Positions 24,974-37,488 of a stretch of 64,000 nucleotides of DNA are shown piece by piece (the stretch's first letter is position 1; each line of letters opens with the position of its first letter). The notes under the pieces were generated by a model that was not told the DNA's origin, made no database searches, and saw only the letters and a program-made list of their open reading frames with translations. The DNA is taken from NCBI RefSeq assembly GCF_051401765.1, contig NW_027480505.1, forward strand, positions 744,001 to 808,000, given 5' to 3'. Origin of the DNA: Calliopsis andreniformis (Eukaryota > Arthropoda > Insecta > Hymenoptera > Andrenidae). The position numbers were made by a program, and so were the translations under genes.

Positions 24974-26520
24974 TGTTCCACCAGATCGAATAGTTAGGGC
25001 CTAAGAAGTGAACGCCAGAAGCATAAAATACAATATAAATACAACAGTCTTTCCATCGTATAAACCGAATAATTGCAACCAGTATGAAACTTATGGTCAT
25101 TTCTACGTTCCGCGCAACCTAGGCTTCACTGTATGGCGTTCTTCCACCACATCGAATGGCTACGGCCTCAGAAGTCAACACCAGAAGTATAAAATACAAT
25201 AAAAATACAACAGTCTTTCCATTCTATAACAGGAATAATTGCAACCCGTGTGAAACTGATGCTCATTTCTACGTTCCAGGCAACCTAGGCTTCACTCTAG
25301 GGCGTTGTTCCACAAGATCGAATAGTTAGGGCCTAAGAAGTCAACGCCAGAAGCATAAAATACAATATAAATATAACAGTTTTTCCATCGTATAAAACGA
25401 ATAATAGCAACCAGTGTGAAAGTTATGGTCTATTCTACGTTCCGGGCAACCTAGGCTTCACTCTAGGGCGTTGCTCCACCAGATCGAATAGTTAGGTCCT
25501 TAGAAGTCAACGCCAGAAGCATAAAATACGATATAAATACAACAGCTTTTCCATGGTATAAAAGGAATAATTGCAAACAGTGTGAAAGTAATGCTCATTT
25601 CTACGTTCGGGCAACCTAGGCTTCACTGTATGGCGTTCTTCCACCACATCGAATAGCTACGGCCTCAGAAGTCCACGCCTGAAGCATAAAATACAATAAA
25701 AATACAACAGTCTTTTCATCGCATAACAGGAATAATTGCAACAAGCGTGAAAGTAATGATCATTTCGGCGTTTCGGGCATCCTAGACTTAACTCTGAGGC
25801 ATTGCTCCACCAGATAGAATAATTAGGGCCTGAGAAGTCAACGCCAGAAGCATAAAATACGATATAAATACAACAGCTTTTCCATCGTATAAAACAAATA
25901 ATTGCAACCAGTGTGAAAGTTATGGTCATTTCTACGTTCCGGGCATCCTAGGCTTCACCCTAGGCCGTTGTTGCACCAAATCGAATAGCAACGGCCTCAG
26001 AAGTCAACGCCCGAAGCATAAAATACAAAATAAATAAAACAGTTTTTCCAACGTATAAAATGAATAATTGCTTCCAGTGTGAAAGTTATGGTCATTTCTA
26101 CGTTCCGCGCAACCTGGGCTTTACCCTAGGGCGTTGTTCCACCAGATGGAGTAGTTAGGGCCTAAGAAGTCAACGCCAGAAGCATAAAATACGATATAAA
26201 TGCAACAGCTTTTCCATCGTATAAAACAAATAATTGTAACCATTGTGAAAGTTATGGCCATTTCTACGTTCCGGTCAACCTAGGCTTCACTCTAGGGCGT
26301 TGCTCCACCAGATCAAACAGTTAGGGTCTTAGAAGTCAACGCCCGAAGCATTAAGCACAAAATAAATAGAACAGTTTTTCCATTGTATAAAACGAATAAT
26401 TGCTACCAGTGTAAAAGTTATGGTCATTTCTACGTTCCGGGCAACCTAGGCTTCACCCTAGGCCGTTGTTCCACCAGATCGAATAGTTAGGGCCTAAGAA
26501 GTGAACGCCAGAAGCATAAA
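24974..26520 (+). repeat. 9-mer HOR (1493 bp), copy 2
   Basis: Tandem repeat of 23481-24973. It ends near 26520, where ATGCAATAAAAATACAAC replaces ATACAATATAAATACAAC and the sequence continues as segmental duplication S. Its second half (from 25657) is therefore also the start of S copy b. Confidence 0.83.
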
Positions 26521-27385
26521 ATGCAATAAAAATACAACAGTTTTTCCATCGTGTAGCAGGAATAATATGCAACCAGTGTGATAGTAGTGGTCATTTCTAC
26601 GTTCCGGGCAACCTAGGTTTCACTCCAGGGCGTTGCTGCACCAGATCGAATAGTTACGGCCTTAGAAGTCAACGCCCGAAGCATAAAATACAAAATAAAT
26701 AGAACGGTTTTTCCATTGTATAAAACGAATAAATGCTACCAGTGTAAAAGTTATGGTCATTTCTACGTTCCGGGCAACCTAGGCTTCACCCTAGGGCGTT
26801 GTACCACCAGATCGAATAGTTAGGGCCTAAGAAGTGAACACCAGAAGCATAAAATAGAATATAAATACAACAGTTTTTCCATCGTATAGAACGAATAATT
26901 GCAACCAGAATGAAACTTATGGTCATTTCTACGTTCCGGGCAACCTAGGCTTCACTGTATGGCGTTCTTCCACCGCATCGAATAGCTACGGCCTCAGAAG
27001 TCAACGCCTGAAGTATAAAATACAATAAAAATACAACAGTATTTCCATCCTATAACAGGAATAATTGCAACCCGTGTGAAAGTGTTGGTCATTTCTACGT
27101 TCCAGGCAACCTAGGCTTCACTCTAGGGCGTTGTTCCACAAGATCGAATAGTTAGGGCCTAAGTAGTCAACGCCAGAAGCATAAAATACAATATAAATAG
27201 AACAGTTTTTCCATTGTATAAAACGAATAATTGCTACCAGTGTGAAAGTTATGGTCATTTCTACGTTCCGCGCAACCTGGGCTTTTCTCTAGGGCGTTGT
27301 TCCACCAGATGGAACAGTTAGGGCCTAAGAAGTCAACGCCAGAAGCATAAAATACGATATAAATACAACAGCTTTTCCATCGTAT
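25657..27385 (+). repeat. Segmental duplication S, copy b
   Basis: Same monomer order as 20512-22240 at shift 5145 (31 monomers), including the inserted base in GCAGGAATAATATGC near 26558 and CTTCCACCGCATCG near 26966. It diverges at about 27385, where CAAACAATTGCAACC replaces CAAATAATTGCTACC. Confidence 0.82.
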
Positions 27386-29243
27386 AAAACAAACAATTGC
27401 AACCAGTGTGAAAGTTATAGTCATTTCTACGTTCCGGGCAACCTAGGCTTCACCCTAGGCCGTTGTTCCACCAGATCGAATAGTGAGGGCCTAAGAAGTG
27501 AACGCCAGAAGCATAAAATGCAATAAAAATACAACAGCTCTTCCATTGTATAGCAGGAATAATTTGCAACCAGTGTGATAGTAGTGATCATTTCTACGTT
27601 CCGGGCAACCCAGGTTTCACTCCAGGGCGTTCCTCCACCAGATCGAATAGTTACGGCCTAAGAAGTCAAAGCCAGAAGCATAAAGTACGATGAAGATGCA
27701 ACAGTTTTTCCATCGTATAAAAAGAATAATTGCAATCAGTGTGAAAGTTATGGTCATTTCTACATTCCGAGAAACCTAGGCTTCACTCTAGGGCGTTGCT
27801 CCACCAGATCGAATAGTTAGGTCCTTAGAAGTCAACGCCAAAAGCATAAAATACGATATAAATACAACAGCTTTTCCATCGTATAAAAGGGATAATTGCA
27901 AACAGTGTGGAAGTAATGGTCATTTCTACGTTCCGGCAAATTAGGCTTCACTCTACGGCGTTGTTCCACCAGATCGAATAGTTAGGTCCTAAGAAGTCAA
28001 CACCAGAAGAATAAAATACAAAATAAATACAACAGCCCTTACACCGTATAAAACGAATAATTGCAACCTGTGTGAAGGTTATGGTCATATCTACGTTCCG
28101 GGCAACCTAGGCTTCACTGTCGGGCGTTGCTCCACCAGATCGAAATGTTAGGGCCTAAGAAGTCAACGCCCGAAGCATAAAATACGATATAAATACAACA
28201 GCATTTCCATCGTATTAAATGAACAATTGCAAACAGTGTGAAAGTAGTGGTCATTTCTACGTTCCGGGCAACCTAGGCTTCACTGTACGGCGTTGTTCCA
28301 CCACATCGAATAGCTACGGCCTCAGAAGTCCACGCCTGAAGCATAAAATACAATAAAAATACAACAGTCTTTTCATCGCATAACAGGAATGATTGCAACA
28401 AGCGTGAAAGTAATGATCATTTCGGCGTTACGGGCATCCTAGACTTGACTCTGAGGCATTGCTCCACCATTTCGAATAATTAGGGCCTGAGAAGTCAACG
28501 CCAGAAGCATAAAGTACAATATAAATACAACAGTCTTTCTATCGTATAAAACGAATAATTGCAACCAGTATGAAACTTATGGTCATTTCTACTTTCCGAG
28601 CAACCTAGGCTTCACCCTAGGGCTTTGCTCCAACAGATTGAATAGTTAGGGCCTTAGAAGTCAACGCCCGAAGCATAAAATACAAAATAAATAGAACGGT
28701 TTTTCCATTGTATAAAACGAATAATTGCTACGAGTGTAAAAGCTATGGTCATTTCTACGTTCCGGGCAACCTAGGCTTCACCCTAGGGCGTTGTTCCACC
28801 AGATCGAATAGTTAGGGCCTAAGAAGTGAACGCCAGACGCATAAAATGCAATAAAAATACAACAGTTTTTCCGTCGTATAAAAGGAATAATTGCAAACAG
28901 TGTGAAAGTAGTGGTCATTTCTACGTTCCGGGAAGCCTAGGCTTCACTCTACGGCGTTGTTCCACCAGATCGAATAGTTAGGGACTAAGAAGTCAACACC
29001 AGAAGAATAAAATAAAAAATAAATACAACAGCCTTTACACCGTATAAAACGAATAATTGCAATCTGTGTGAAGGTTATGGTCATATCTACGTTCCGGGCA
29101 ACCTAGGCTTCACTCTAGGGCGTTGTTGCACCAAATCGAATAGCAACGGCCTCAGAAGTCAACGCCCGAAGCATAAAATACAAAATAAATAAAACAGTTT
29201 TTCCAACGTATAAAATGAATAATTGCTTCCAGTGTGAAAATTA
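27386..29243 (+). repeat. Mixed block; its first part recurs 1493 bp downstream
   Basis: The stretch 27751-28200 (CCGAGAAACCTAGG, GTATAAAAGGGATAATTGC, TTCCGGCAAATTAGG with a base lost, CCCTTACACCGTATAAAACG) repeats at 29244-29693. Between the two lie about six monomers, including another GGCGTTACGGGCATCC type (28425). The spacing is again nine monomers, but only about three are shared. Confidence 0.75.
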
Positions 29244-30984
29244 TGGTCATTTCTACATTCCGAGAAACCTAGGCTTCACTCTAGGGCGTTGCTCCACCAG
29301 ATCGAATAGTTAGGTCCTTAGAAGTAAACGCCAAAAGCATAAAATACGATATAAATACAACAGCTTTTCCATCGTATAAAAGGGATAATTGCAAACAGTG
29401 TGGAAGTAATGGTCATATCTACGTTCCGGCAAATTAGGCTTCACTCTACGGCGTTGTTCCACCAGATCGAATAGTTAGGTCCTAAGAAGTCAACACCAGA
29501 AGAATAAAATACAAAATAAATACAACAGCCCTTACACCGTATAAAACGAATAATTGCAACCTGTGTGAAGGTTATGGTCATATCTGCGTTCCGGGCAACC
29601 TAGGCTTCACTGTCGGGCGTTGCTCCACCAGATCGAAATGTTAGGGCCTAAGAAGTCAACGCCCGAAGCATAAAATACGATATAAATACAACAGTTTTTC
29701 CATCGTATAAAACGAATAATTGCAACCAGTATGAAAGTTATGGTCATTTCTACTTTCCGAGCAACCTAGGCTTCACTGTATGGCGTTCTTCCACCACATC
29801 GAATAGCTACGGCCTCAGAGGTCCACGCCTGAAGCATAAAATACAATAAAAATACAACAATCTTTTCATCGTATAACTGGAATAATTGCAACAAGCGTGA
29901 AAGTAATGATCATTTCGGCGTATCGGGCATCCTAGACTTAACTCTGAGGCATTGCTCCACCAATTCGAATAATTAGGGCCTTAGAAGTCAACGCCAGAAG
30001 CATAAAATACAATATAAATACAACAGTTTTTCCATTGTATAAAACGAATAATTGCTACCAATGTAAAAGCTATGGTCATATCTACGTTCCGGGCAACCTA
30101 GGCTTCACCCTAGGGCGTTGTTCCACCAGATCGAATAGTTAGGGCCTAAGAAGTCAACGCCAGAAGCATAAAATACAATATAAATACAACAGCTTTTCCA
30201 TCGTATATAATGTATATTTGCAAACAGTGTGAATGTAATGGTCATTTCCATGTTCCGGGCAACCTAGTCTTCACTCTGGGGCGTTCTTCCACCAGATCTA
30301 ATAGTTAGGGCCTATGAAGTCAACGCCAGAAGAGTAAAATGCAATATAAGTAAAAAATTTTTTCCATCGTATAAAATGAATAATTGCAAACATTGTGAAA
30401 GTAATGGACATTTCTACGTTCCGGGCAACCTAGGCCTCACTCTAGGGCGTTGCTCCACCACACCTAATAGCTACGGCCTTAGAAGTCAACCCCAGATGAA
30501 TAAAATACAATAAAAATGCCACAGCTTTTCCATCGTATAAAACGAATAATTGCAACCAGTGTGAAAGTTATGGTCATTTCTACTTTCCGGGCAACCTAGG
30601 CTTCACCCTAGGGCGTTGATCCACCAGATCGAACAGTTACGGCCTAAGAAGTCAACGCCAGAAGCATAAAATACTATCTAAATATAACAGTTTTTCTATC
30701 GTATAAAACGTATGATAGCAACCAGTGTGAAAGTTATGGTCACTTTTACGTTCCGGGCAACCTAGACTTGACTCTAGGGCGTTGCTCCACCAGATCGAAT
30801 AGTTAGGGCCTTAGAGGACAACGCCCGAAGCATAAAATACAAAATAAATAAAACACTTTTTCCATCGTATAAAACGAATAATTGCTACTAGTGTGGAAGT
30901 TATGGTCATTTCTACGTTCCGGGTAACCTAGGCTTTACTCTAGGGCGGTGCTCCACCAGATCAAATAGTTAGGGCCTAAGATGC
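29244..30984 (+). repeat. Partial 9-mer repeat then diverged monomers
   Basis: 29244-29693 repeats 27751-28200. The AACAATCTTTTCATCG / GGCGTATCGGG monomer at 29860-29930 is the third copy of one seen near 23055 and 34007. From about 30200 the monomers are mixed (TATATAATGTATATTTGC, CACACCTAATAGC), with no nearby repeat found. Confidence 0.68.
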
Positions 30985-32644
30985 CAACGCCAGAATCATA
31001 AAATACGATATAAATACTACAGCTTTTCCATCGTATAAAACGAATAATTGCAACCAGTGTGGAAGTTATGGTCATTTCTATGTTCCGGGCAACCTAGGCG
31101 TCACTCTAGGGCGGTGCTCCACCAGATCAAATAGTTAGGACCTAAGAAGTCAACGCCAGAAGCATAAAATACAACATAAATACAACAGATTTTCCATCGT
31201 ATATAATATATATTTGCAAACAGTGTGAAAGTAATGGTCACTTCTACGTACCGAGCAACCTAGGCTCCACTCAAGGGCGTTGCTCCACCAGACCGAATAG
31301 CTAGGGCCTTAGAAGTCAACGACAGAATCATAAAATACAATAAAGATGCAAAAGTGTTTCCATCGTATAACAGGAATAACTGCAGACAGTATGAAAGTAC
31401 TGGTCATTTCTACGTTCCGGGTAGCCTAGGTTTCACTCTAGGGCGTTGCTCCAGCAGATCGAATAGCTAGGGACTTAGAGTTCAACGCCATAAGAATAAA
31501 GTACAATATGAGTACAACAGTTTTTCCATCGTATAAAATGAATAATTGCAACCAGTGTGAAAGTTATGGTCATTTCTACGTTCCGGGCAACCTAGTCCTC
31601 ACTCTACGGCGTTGTTCCACCAGATCGAATAGTTAGGGCCTAAGAAGTCAACACCAGAAGAATAAAATATAAAATAAATACAACAGCCTTTACACCGTAT
31701 AAAACGAATAATTGCAATCTGTGTGAAGGTTATAGTCATATCTACGTTCCGGGCAACCTAGGCTTCACTCTAGGGCGTTGTTCCACAAGATCGAATAGTT
31801 AGGGCCTAAGTAGTCAACGCCAGAAGCATAAAATACAATATAAATAGAACAGTTTTTCCATTGTATAAAACGAATAATTGCTACCAGTGTGAAAGTTATG
31901 GTCATTTCTACGTTCCGCGCAACCTGGGCTTTACTCTAGGGCGTTGTTCCACCAGATGGCACAGTTAGGGCCTAAGAAGTCAACGCCAGAAGCATAAAAT
32001 ACGATATAAATACAACAGCTTTTCCATCGTATAAAACAAATAATTGCTTCCAGTGTGAAAGATATGGTCATTTCTACATTCCGGCCAACCTAGGCTTCAC
32101 GCTAGGGCGTTGCTCCACCAGATCGAATAGTTAGGGCCTTAGAAGCCAACGCCAGAAGCATAAAATACAATAAAGATGCAACAGTTTTTCCATCGTTTTA
32201 CAGGAATAACTGCAACCAGTGTGATTGTACTGGTCATTTCTACGTTCCGGATAACCTAGGCTTCACTCTAGGGCGTTGTTCCACCAGATCGAACAGTTAG
32301 GGCCACAGAAGTGAACGCCAGAAGCATAAAATACAATATAAATACAACAGGTTTTCCATCGTATAAAACGAATAATTGCAACCAGTATGAAACTTATGGT
32401 CATTTCTACGTTCCGGGCAACCTAGGCTTCACTCTATGGCGTTCTTCCACCACATCGAATAGCTACGGCCTCAGAAGTCAACGCCTGAAGTATAAAGTAC
32501 AATAAAAATACAACAGTCTTTCCATCCTATAACAGGAATAATTGCAACCCGTGTGAAAGTTATGGTCATTTCTACGTTCCAGGCAACCTAGGCTTCACCC
32601 TAGGGCGTTGTTCCACCAGATGGAATAGTTAGGGCCTAAGAAGT
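30985..32644 (+). repeat. 10-mer HOR (1660 bp), copy 1
   Basis: It begins at CAACGCCAGAATCATAAAAT and passes through TATATAATATATATTTGC (31201), GACCGAATAGC, GAGTACAACAG, TTTACACCGTATAAAACG (31688) and CGCGCAACCTGGGC (31916). The first six to seven monomers return exactly 1660 bases later. The last three (about 32040-32640) differ from what follows copy 2. Confidence 0.8.
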
Positions 32645-33710
32645 CAACGCCAGAATCATAAAATACGATATAAATACTACAGCCTTTCCATCGTATAAAA
32701 CGAATAATTGCAACCAGTGTGGAAGTTATGGTCATTTCTATGTTCCAGGCAACCTAGGCGTCACTCTAGGGCGGTGCTCCACCAGATCAAATAGTTAGGA
32801 CCTAAGAAGTCAACGCCAGAAGCATAAAATACAACATAAATACAACAGATCTTCCATCGTATATAATATATATTTGCAAACAGTGTGAAAGTAATGGTCA
32901 CTTCTACGTACCGGGCAACCTAGGCTCCACTCAAGGGCGTTGCTCCACCAGACCGAATTGCTAAGGCCTTAGAAGTCAACGCCAGAATCATAAAATACAA
33001 TAAAGATGCAAAAGTGTTTCCATCGTATAACAGGAATAACTGCAGACAGTATGAAAGTACTGGTCATTTCTACGTTCCGGGTAGCCTAGGTTTCACTCTA
33101 GGGCGTTGCTCCACCAGATCGAATAGCTAGGGACTTAGAGTTCAACGCCATAAGAATAAAATACTATATGAGTACAACAGTTTTTCCATCGTATAAAATG
33201 AATCATTGCAACCAGTGTGAAAGTTATGGTCATTTCTACGTTCCGGGCAACCTAGGCCTCACTCTACGGCGTTGTTCCACCAGATCGAATAGTTAGGGCC
33301 TAAGAAGTCAACACCAGAAGAATAAAATATAAAATAAATACAACAGCCTTTACACCGTATAAAACGAATAATTGCAATCTGTGTGAAGGTTATGGTCATA
33401 TCTACGTTCCGGGCAACCTAGGCTTCACTCTAGGGCGTTGTTCCACAAGATCGAATAGTTAGGGCCTAAGTAGTCAACGCCAGAAGCATAAAATACAATA
33501 TAAATAGAACAGTTTTTCCATTGTATAAAACCAATAATTGCTACCAGTGTGAAAGTTATGGTCATTTCTACGTTCCGCGCAACCTGGGCTTTACTCTAGG
33601 GCGTTGTTCCACCAGATGCAACAGTTAGGGCCTAAGAAGTCAACGCCAGAAGCATAAAATACGATATAAATACAACAGCTTTTCCATCGTATAAAACAAA
33701 TAATTGCTAC
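32645..33710 (+). repeat. 10-mer HOR, partial copy 2
   Basis: Repeats 30985-32050 at shift 1660, with scattered changes such as GACCGAATTGCTAAGG near 32951 for GACCGAATAGCTAGGG. Its early part is also the distal half of the 12946-base duplication shared with 19441-20340. Confidence 0.8.
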
Positions 33711-34784
33711 CAGTGTGAAAGATATGGTCATTTCTACGTTCCGGGCAACCCAGGTTTCACTCCAGGGCGTTGCTCCACCAGATCGAATAGTTACGGCCTA
33801 AGAAGTCAACGCCAGAAGCATAAAATACGATGAAGATGCAACTTTTTTTCCACCGTATAAAACGAATAATTGCAATCAGTGTGAAAGTTATGGTCATTTC
33901 TACTTTCCGAGCAACCTAGGCTTCACTGTATGGCGTTCTTCCACCACATCGAATAGCTACGGCCTCAGAAGTCCACGCCTGAAGCATAAAATACAATAAA
34001 AATACAACAATCTTTTCATCGTATAACTGGAATAATTGCAACAAGCGTGAAAGTAATGATCATTTGGCGTATCGGGCATCCTAGACTTAACTCTGAGGCA
34101 TTGCTCCACTAAATCGAATAATTAGGGCCTTAGAAGTCAACGCCAGAAGCATAAAATACAATATAAATACAACAGTTTTTCCATCGTATAAAACGAATAA
34201 TTGCATCCAGTATGAAACTTATGGTCATTTCTACTTTCCGAGCAACCTAGGCTTCACCCTAGGGCGTTGCTCCAACAGATTGAATAGTTATGGCCTTAGA
34301 AGTCAACGCCCGAAGCATAAAATACAAAATAAATAGAACGGTTTTTCCATTGTATAAAACGAATAATTGCTACCAGTGTAAAAGCTATGGTTATTTCTAC
34401 GTTCCGGGCAACCTAGGCTTCACCCTAGGGCGTTGTTCCACCAGATCGAATAGTTAGGGCCTAAGAAGTGAACGCCAGAAGCATAAAATACAATATAAAT
34501 ACAACAGTCTTTCCATCGTATAAAACGAATAATTGCAACCAGTGTGAAAGTTATGGTCATTTCTACGTTCCGGGCAACCTAGGCTTCACCCTAGGCCGTT
34601 GTTGCACCAAGTCGAATAGTTAGGTCCTTAGAAGTCAACGCCAGAAGCATAAAATACGATATAAATACAACAGCTTTTCCATCGTATAAAAGGAATAATT
34701 GCAAACAGTGTGAAAGTAATGGTCATTTCTACGTTCGGGCAACCTAGGCTTCACTGTATGGCGTTCTTCCACCACATCGAATAG
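33711..34784 (+). repeat. Blocks shared with 22.4-23.5 kb
   Basis: Contains GATGCAACTTTTTTTCCACC (33835) and the AACAATCTTTTCATCG / GGCGTATCGGG monomer (34007-34077), which here has lost one base in CATTTGGCG. Both are found near 22550 and 23055, but there two additional monomers separate them. Confidence 0.7.
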
Positions 34785-36480
34785 CTACGGCCTCAGAAGT
34801 CCACGCCTGAAGCATAAAATACAATAAAAATACAACAGTCTTTTCATCGCATAACAGGAATAATTGCAACAAGCGTGAAAGTAATGATCATTTCGGCGTT
34901 TCGGGCATCCTAGACTTAACTCTGAGGCATTGCTCCACCAGATAGAATAATTAGGGCCTGAGAAGTCAACGCCAGAAGCATAAAATACGATATAAATACA
35001 ACAGCTTTTCCATCGTATAAAACAAATAATTTTAACCAGTGTGAAAGTTATGGTCATTTCTACGTTCCGGGCAACCTAGGCTTCACCCTAGGCCGTTGTT
35101 GCACCAAATCGAATAGCAACGGCCTCAGAAGTCAACGCCCGAAGCATAAAATACAAAATAAATAAAACAGTTTTTCCAACGTATAAAATGAATAATTGCT
35201 TCCAGTGTGAAAGTTATGGTCATTTCTACGTTCCGCGCAACCTGGGCTTTACCCTAGGGCGTTGTTCCACCAGATGGAATAGTTAGGGCCTAAGAAGTCA
35301 AGGCCAGAAGCATAAAATACGATATAAATGCAACAGCTTTTCCATCGTATAAAACAAATAATTGTAACCATTGTGAAAGTTATGGTCATTTCTACGTTCC
35401 GGTCAACCTAGGCTTCACTCTAGGGCGTTGCTCCACCAGATCAAACAGTTAGGGTCTTAGAAGTCAACGCCCGAAGCATTAAGTACAAAATAAATAGAAC
35501 AGTTTTTCCATTGTATAAAACGAATAATTGCTACCAGTGTAAAAGTTATGGTCATTTCTACGTTCCGGGCAACCTAGGCTTCACCCTAGGCAGTTGTTCC
35601 ACCAGATCGAATAGTTAGGGCCTAAGAAGTGAACGCCAGAAGCATAAAATGCAATAAAAATACAACAGCTTTTCCATCGTGTAGCAGGAATAATATGCAA
35701 CCAGTGTGATAGTAGTGGTCATTTCTACGTTCCGGGCAACCTAGGTTTCACTCCACGGCGTTGCTGCACCAGATCGAATAGTTACGGCCTTAGAAGTCAA
35801 CGCCCGAAGCATAAAATACAAAATAAATAGAACGGTTTTTCCATTGTATAAAACGAATAAATGCTACCAGTGTAAAAGTTATGGTCATTTCTACGTTCCG
35901 GGCAACCTAGGCTTCACCCTAGGGCGTTGTACCACCAGATCGAATAGTTAGGGCCTAAGAAGTGAACGCCAGAAGCATAAAATACAATATAAATACAACA
36001 GTTTTTCCATCGTATAGAACGAATAATTGCAACCAGAATGAAACTTATGGTCATTTCTACGTTCCGGGCAACCTAGGCTTCACTGTATGGCGTTCTTCCA
36101 CCGCATCGAATAGCTACGGCCTCAGAAGTCAACGCCTGAAGTATAAAATACAATAAAAATACAACAGTATTTCCATCCTATAACAGGAATAATTGCAACC
36201 CGTGTGAAAGTGTTGGTCATTTCTACGTTCCAGGCAACCTAGGCTTCACTCTAGGGCGTTGTTCCACAAGATCGAATAGTTAGGGCCTAAGTAGTCAACG
36301 CCAGAAGCATAAAATACAATATAAATAGAACATTTTTTCCATTGTATAAAACGAATAATTGCTACCAGTGTGAAAGTTATGGTCATTTCTACGTTCCGCG
36401 CAACCTGGGCTTTACTCTAGGGCGTTGTTCCACCAGATGGAATAGTTAGGGCCTAAGAAGTCAACGCCAGAAGCATAAAA
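34785..36480 (+). repeat. Segmental duplication S, copy c
   Basis: Third copy of the series at 20512 and 25657 (shifts 14273 and 9128; 86 and 55 monomers), with the same one-base insertion near 35692 and the CTTCCACCGCATCG monomer near 36098. It diverges at about 36480, where ATACAGTATAAATATAAC appears in place of ATACGATATAAATACAAC. Confidence 0.82.
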
Positions 36481-37488
36481 TACAGTATAAATATAACAGT
36501 TTTTCTATCGTATAAAACGAAAGATAGCAACCAGTGTGAAATTTATGGTCACTTCTACGTTCCGGGCAACCTAGACTTCACCCAAGGGCGTTGTTCCACC
36601 AGATGGAATAGTTAGGGTCTAAGAAGTCAACGCCAGAAGCATAAAATACAATAAAGATGCAAAAGTTTTTCCATCGTATAACAGGAATAACTGCAAACAG
36701 TGTGAAGGTACTGGTCATTTCTACGTTCCGCGCTACCTAGGCTTCACCCAAGGGCGTTGCTCCACCAGATGGAATAGTTAGGGCCTAAGAAGTCAACGCC
36801 AGAAGCATAAAATACGATATAAATACAACAGCTTTTCCATCGTATAAGACGAATAATTGCAGCCAGTGTGAATGTAATGGTCATTTCTACGTTCCGGGCA
36901 ACCTACGCTTCACTCTAGGGCGCTGCTCCATCAGATCGAGTAGTTAGGGCCTTAGAAGTCAACGTCAGAAGCATAAAATACGATAAAGTTGCAAAAGTTT
37001 TTCCATCGTATAACAGGAATAACTGTAAACAGTGTGAAAGTAATGGTCATTTCTACGTTCCGGGCAACCTAGGCGTCACTCTAGGGCGTTGCTCCACCAC
37101 ATCTAATAGCTACGGCCTTAGAAGTCAACGCCAGAGGCTTAAAATACAATATAAATACAACAGCTTTTCCATCGTACAAAATGAATAATAGCAAACAGTG
37201 TGAAAGTAATGGTCATTTCTACGTTCCGGGCAACCTAGGCTTCACTCTAGGTCGTTGCTCCACCAGATCAAATAGCTAGCGACTTAGAATTAAACGCTAG
37301 AAGCATAGAATACAATAAAAATACAACAGTTTTTCCATCGTATAACAGGAATAATAGCAAACAGTGTGAATGTAATGGTCATTTCTACCTTCCGGGCAAC
37401 CTAGGATTCAGTCTAGGGCGTTGCTCCAACAGATTGAATAGTTAGGGCCTTAGAAGTCAATGCCCGAAGCATAAAATGCAATAAAAAT
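36481..37488 (+). repeat. Diverged monomers, no clear HOR
   Basis: Six monomers, including variants with AGACGAATAATTGCAGCC, CACATCTAATAGCTACGG and AGCTAGCGACTTAGAATTAA (37276), the last resembling monomers near 18026 and 50052. No adjacent repeat was found. Confidence 0.65.
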
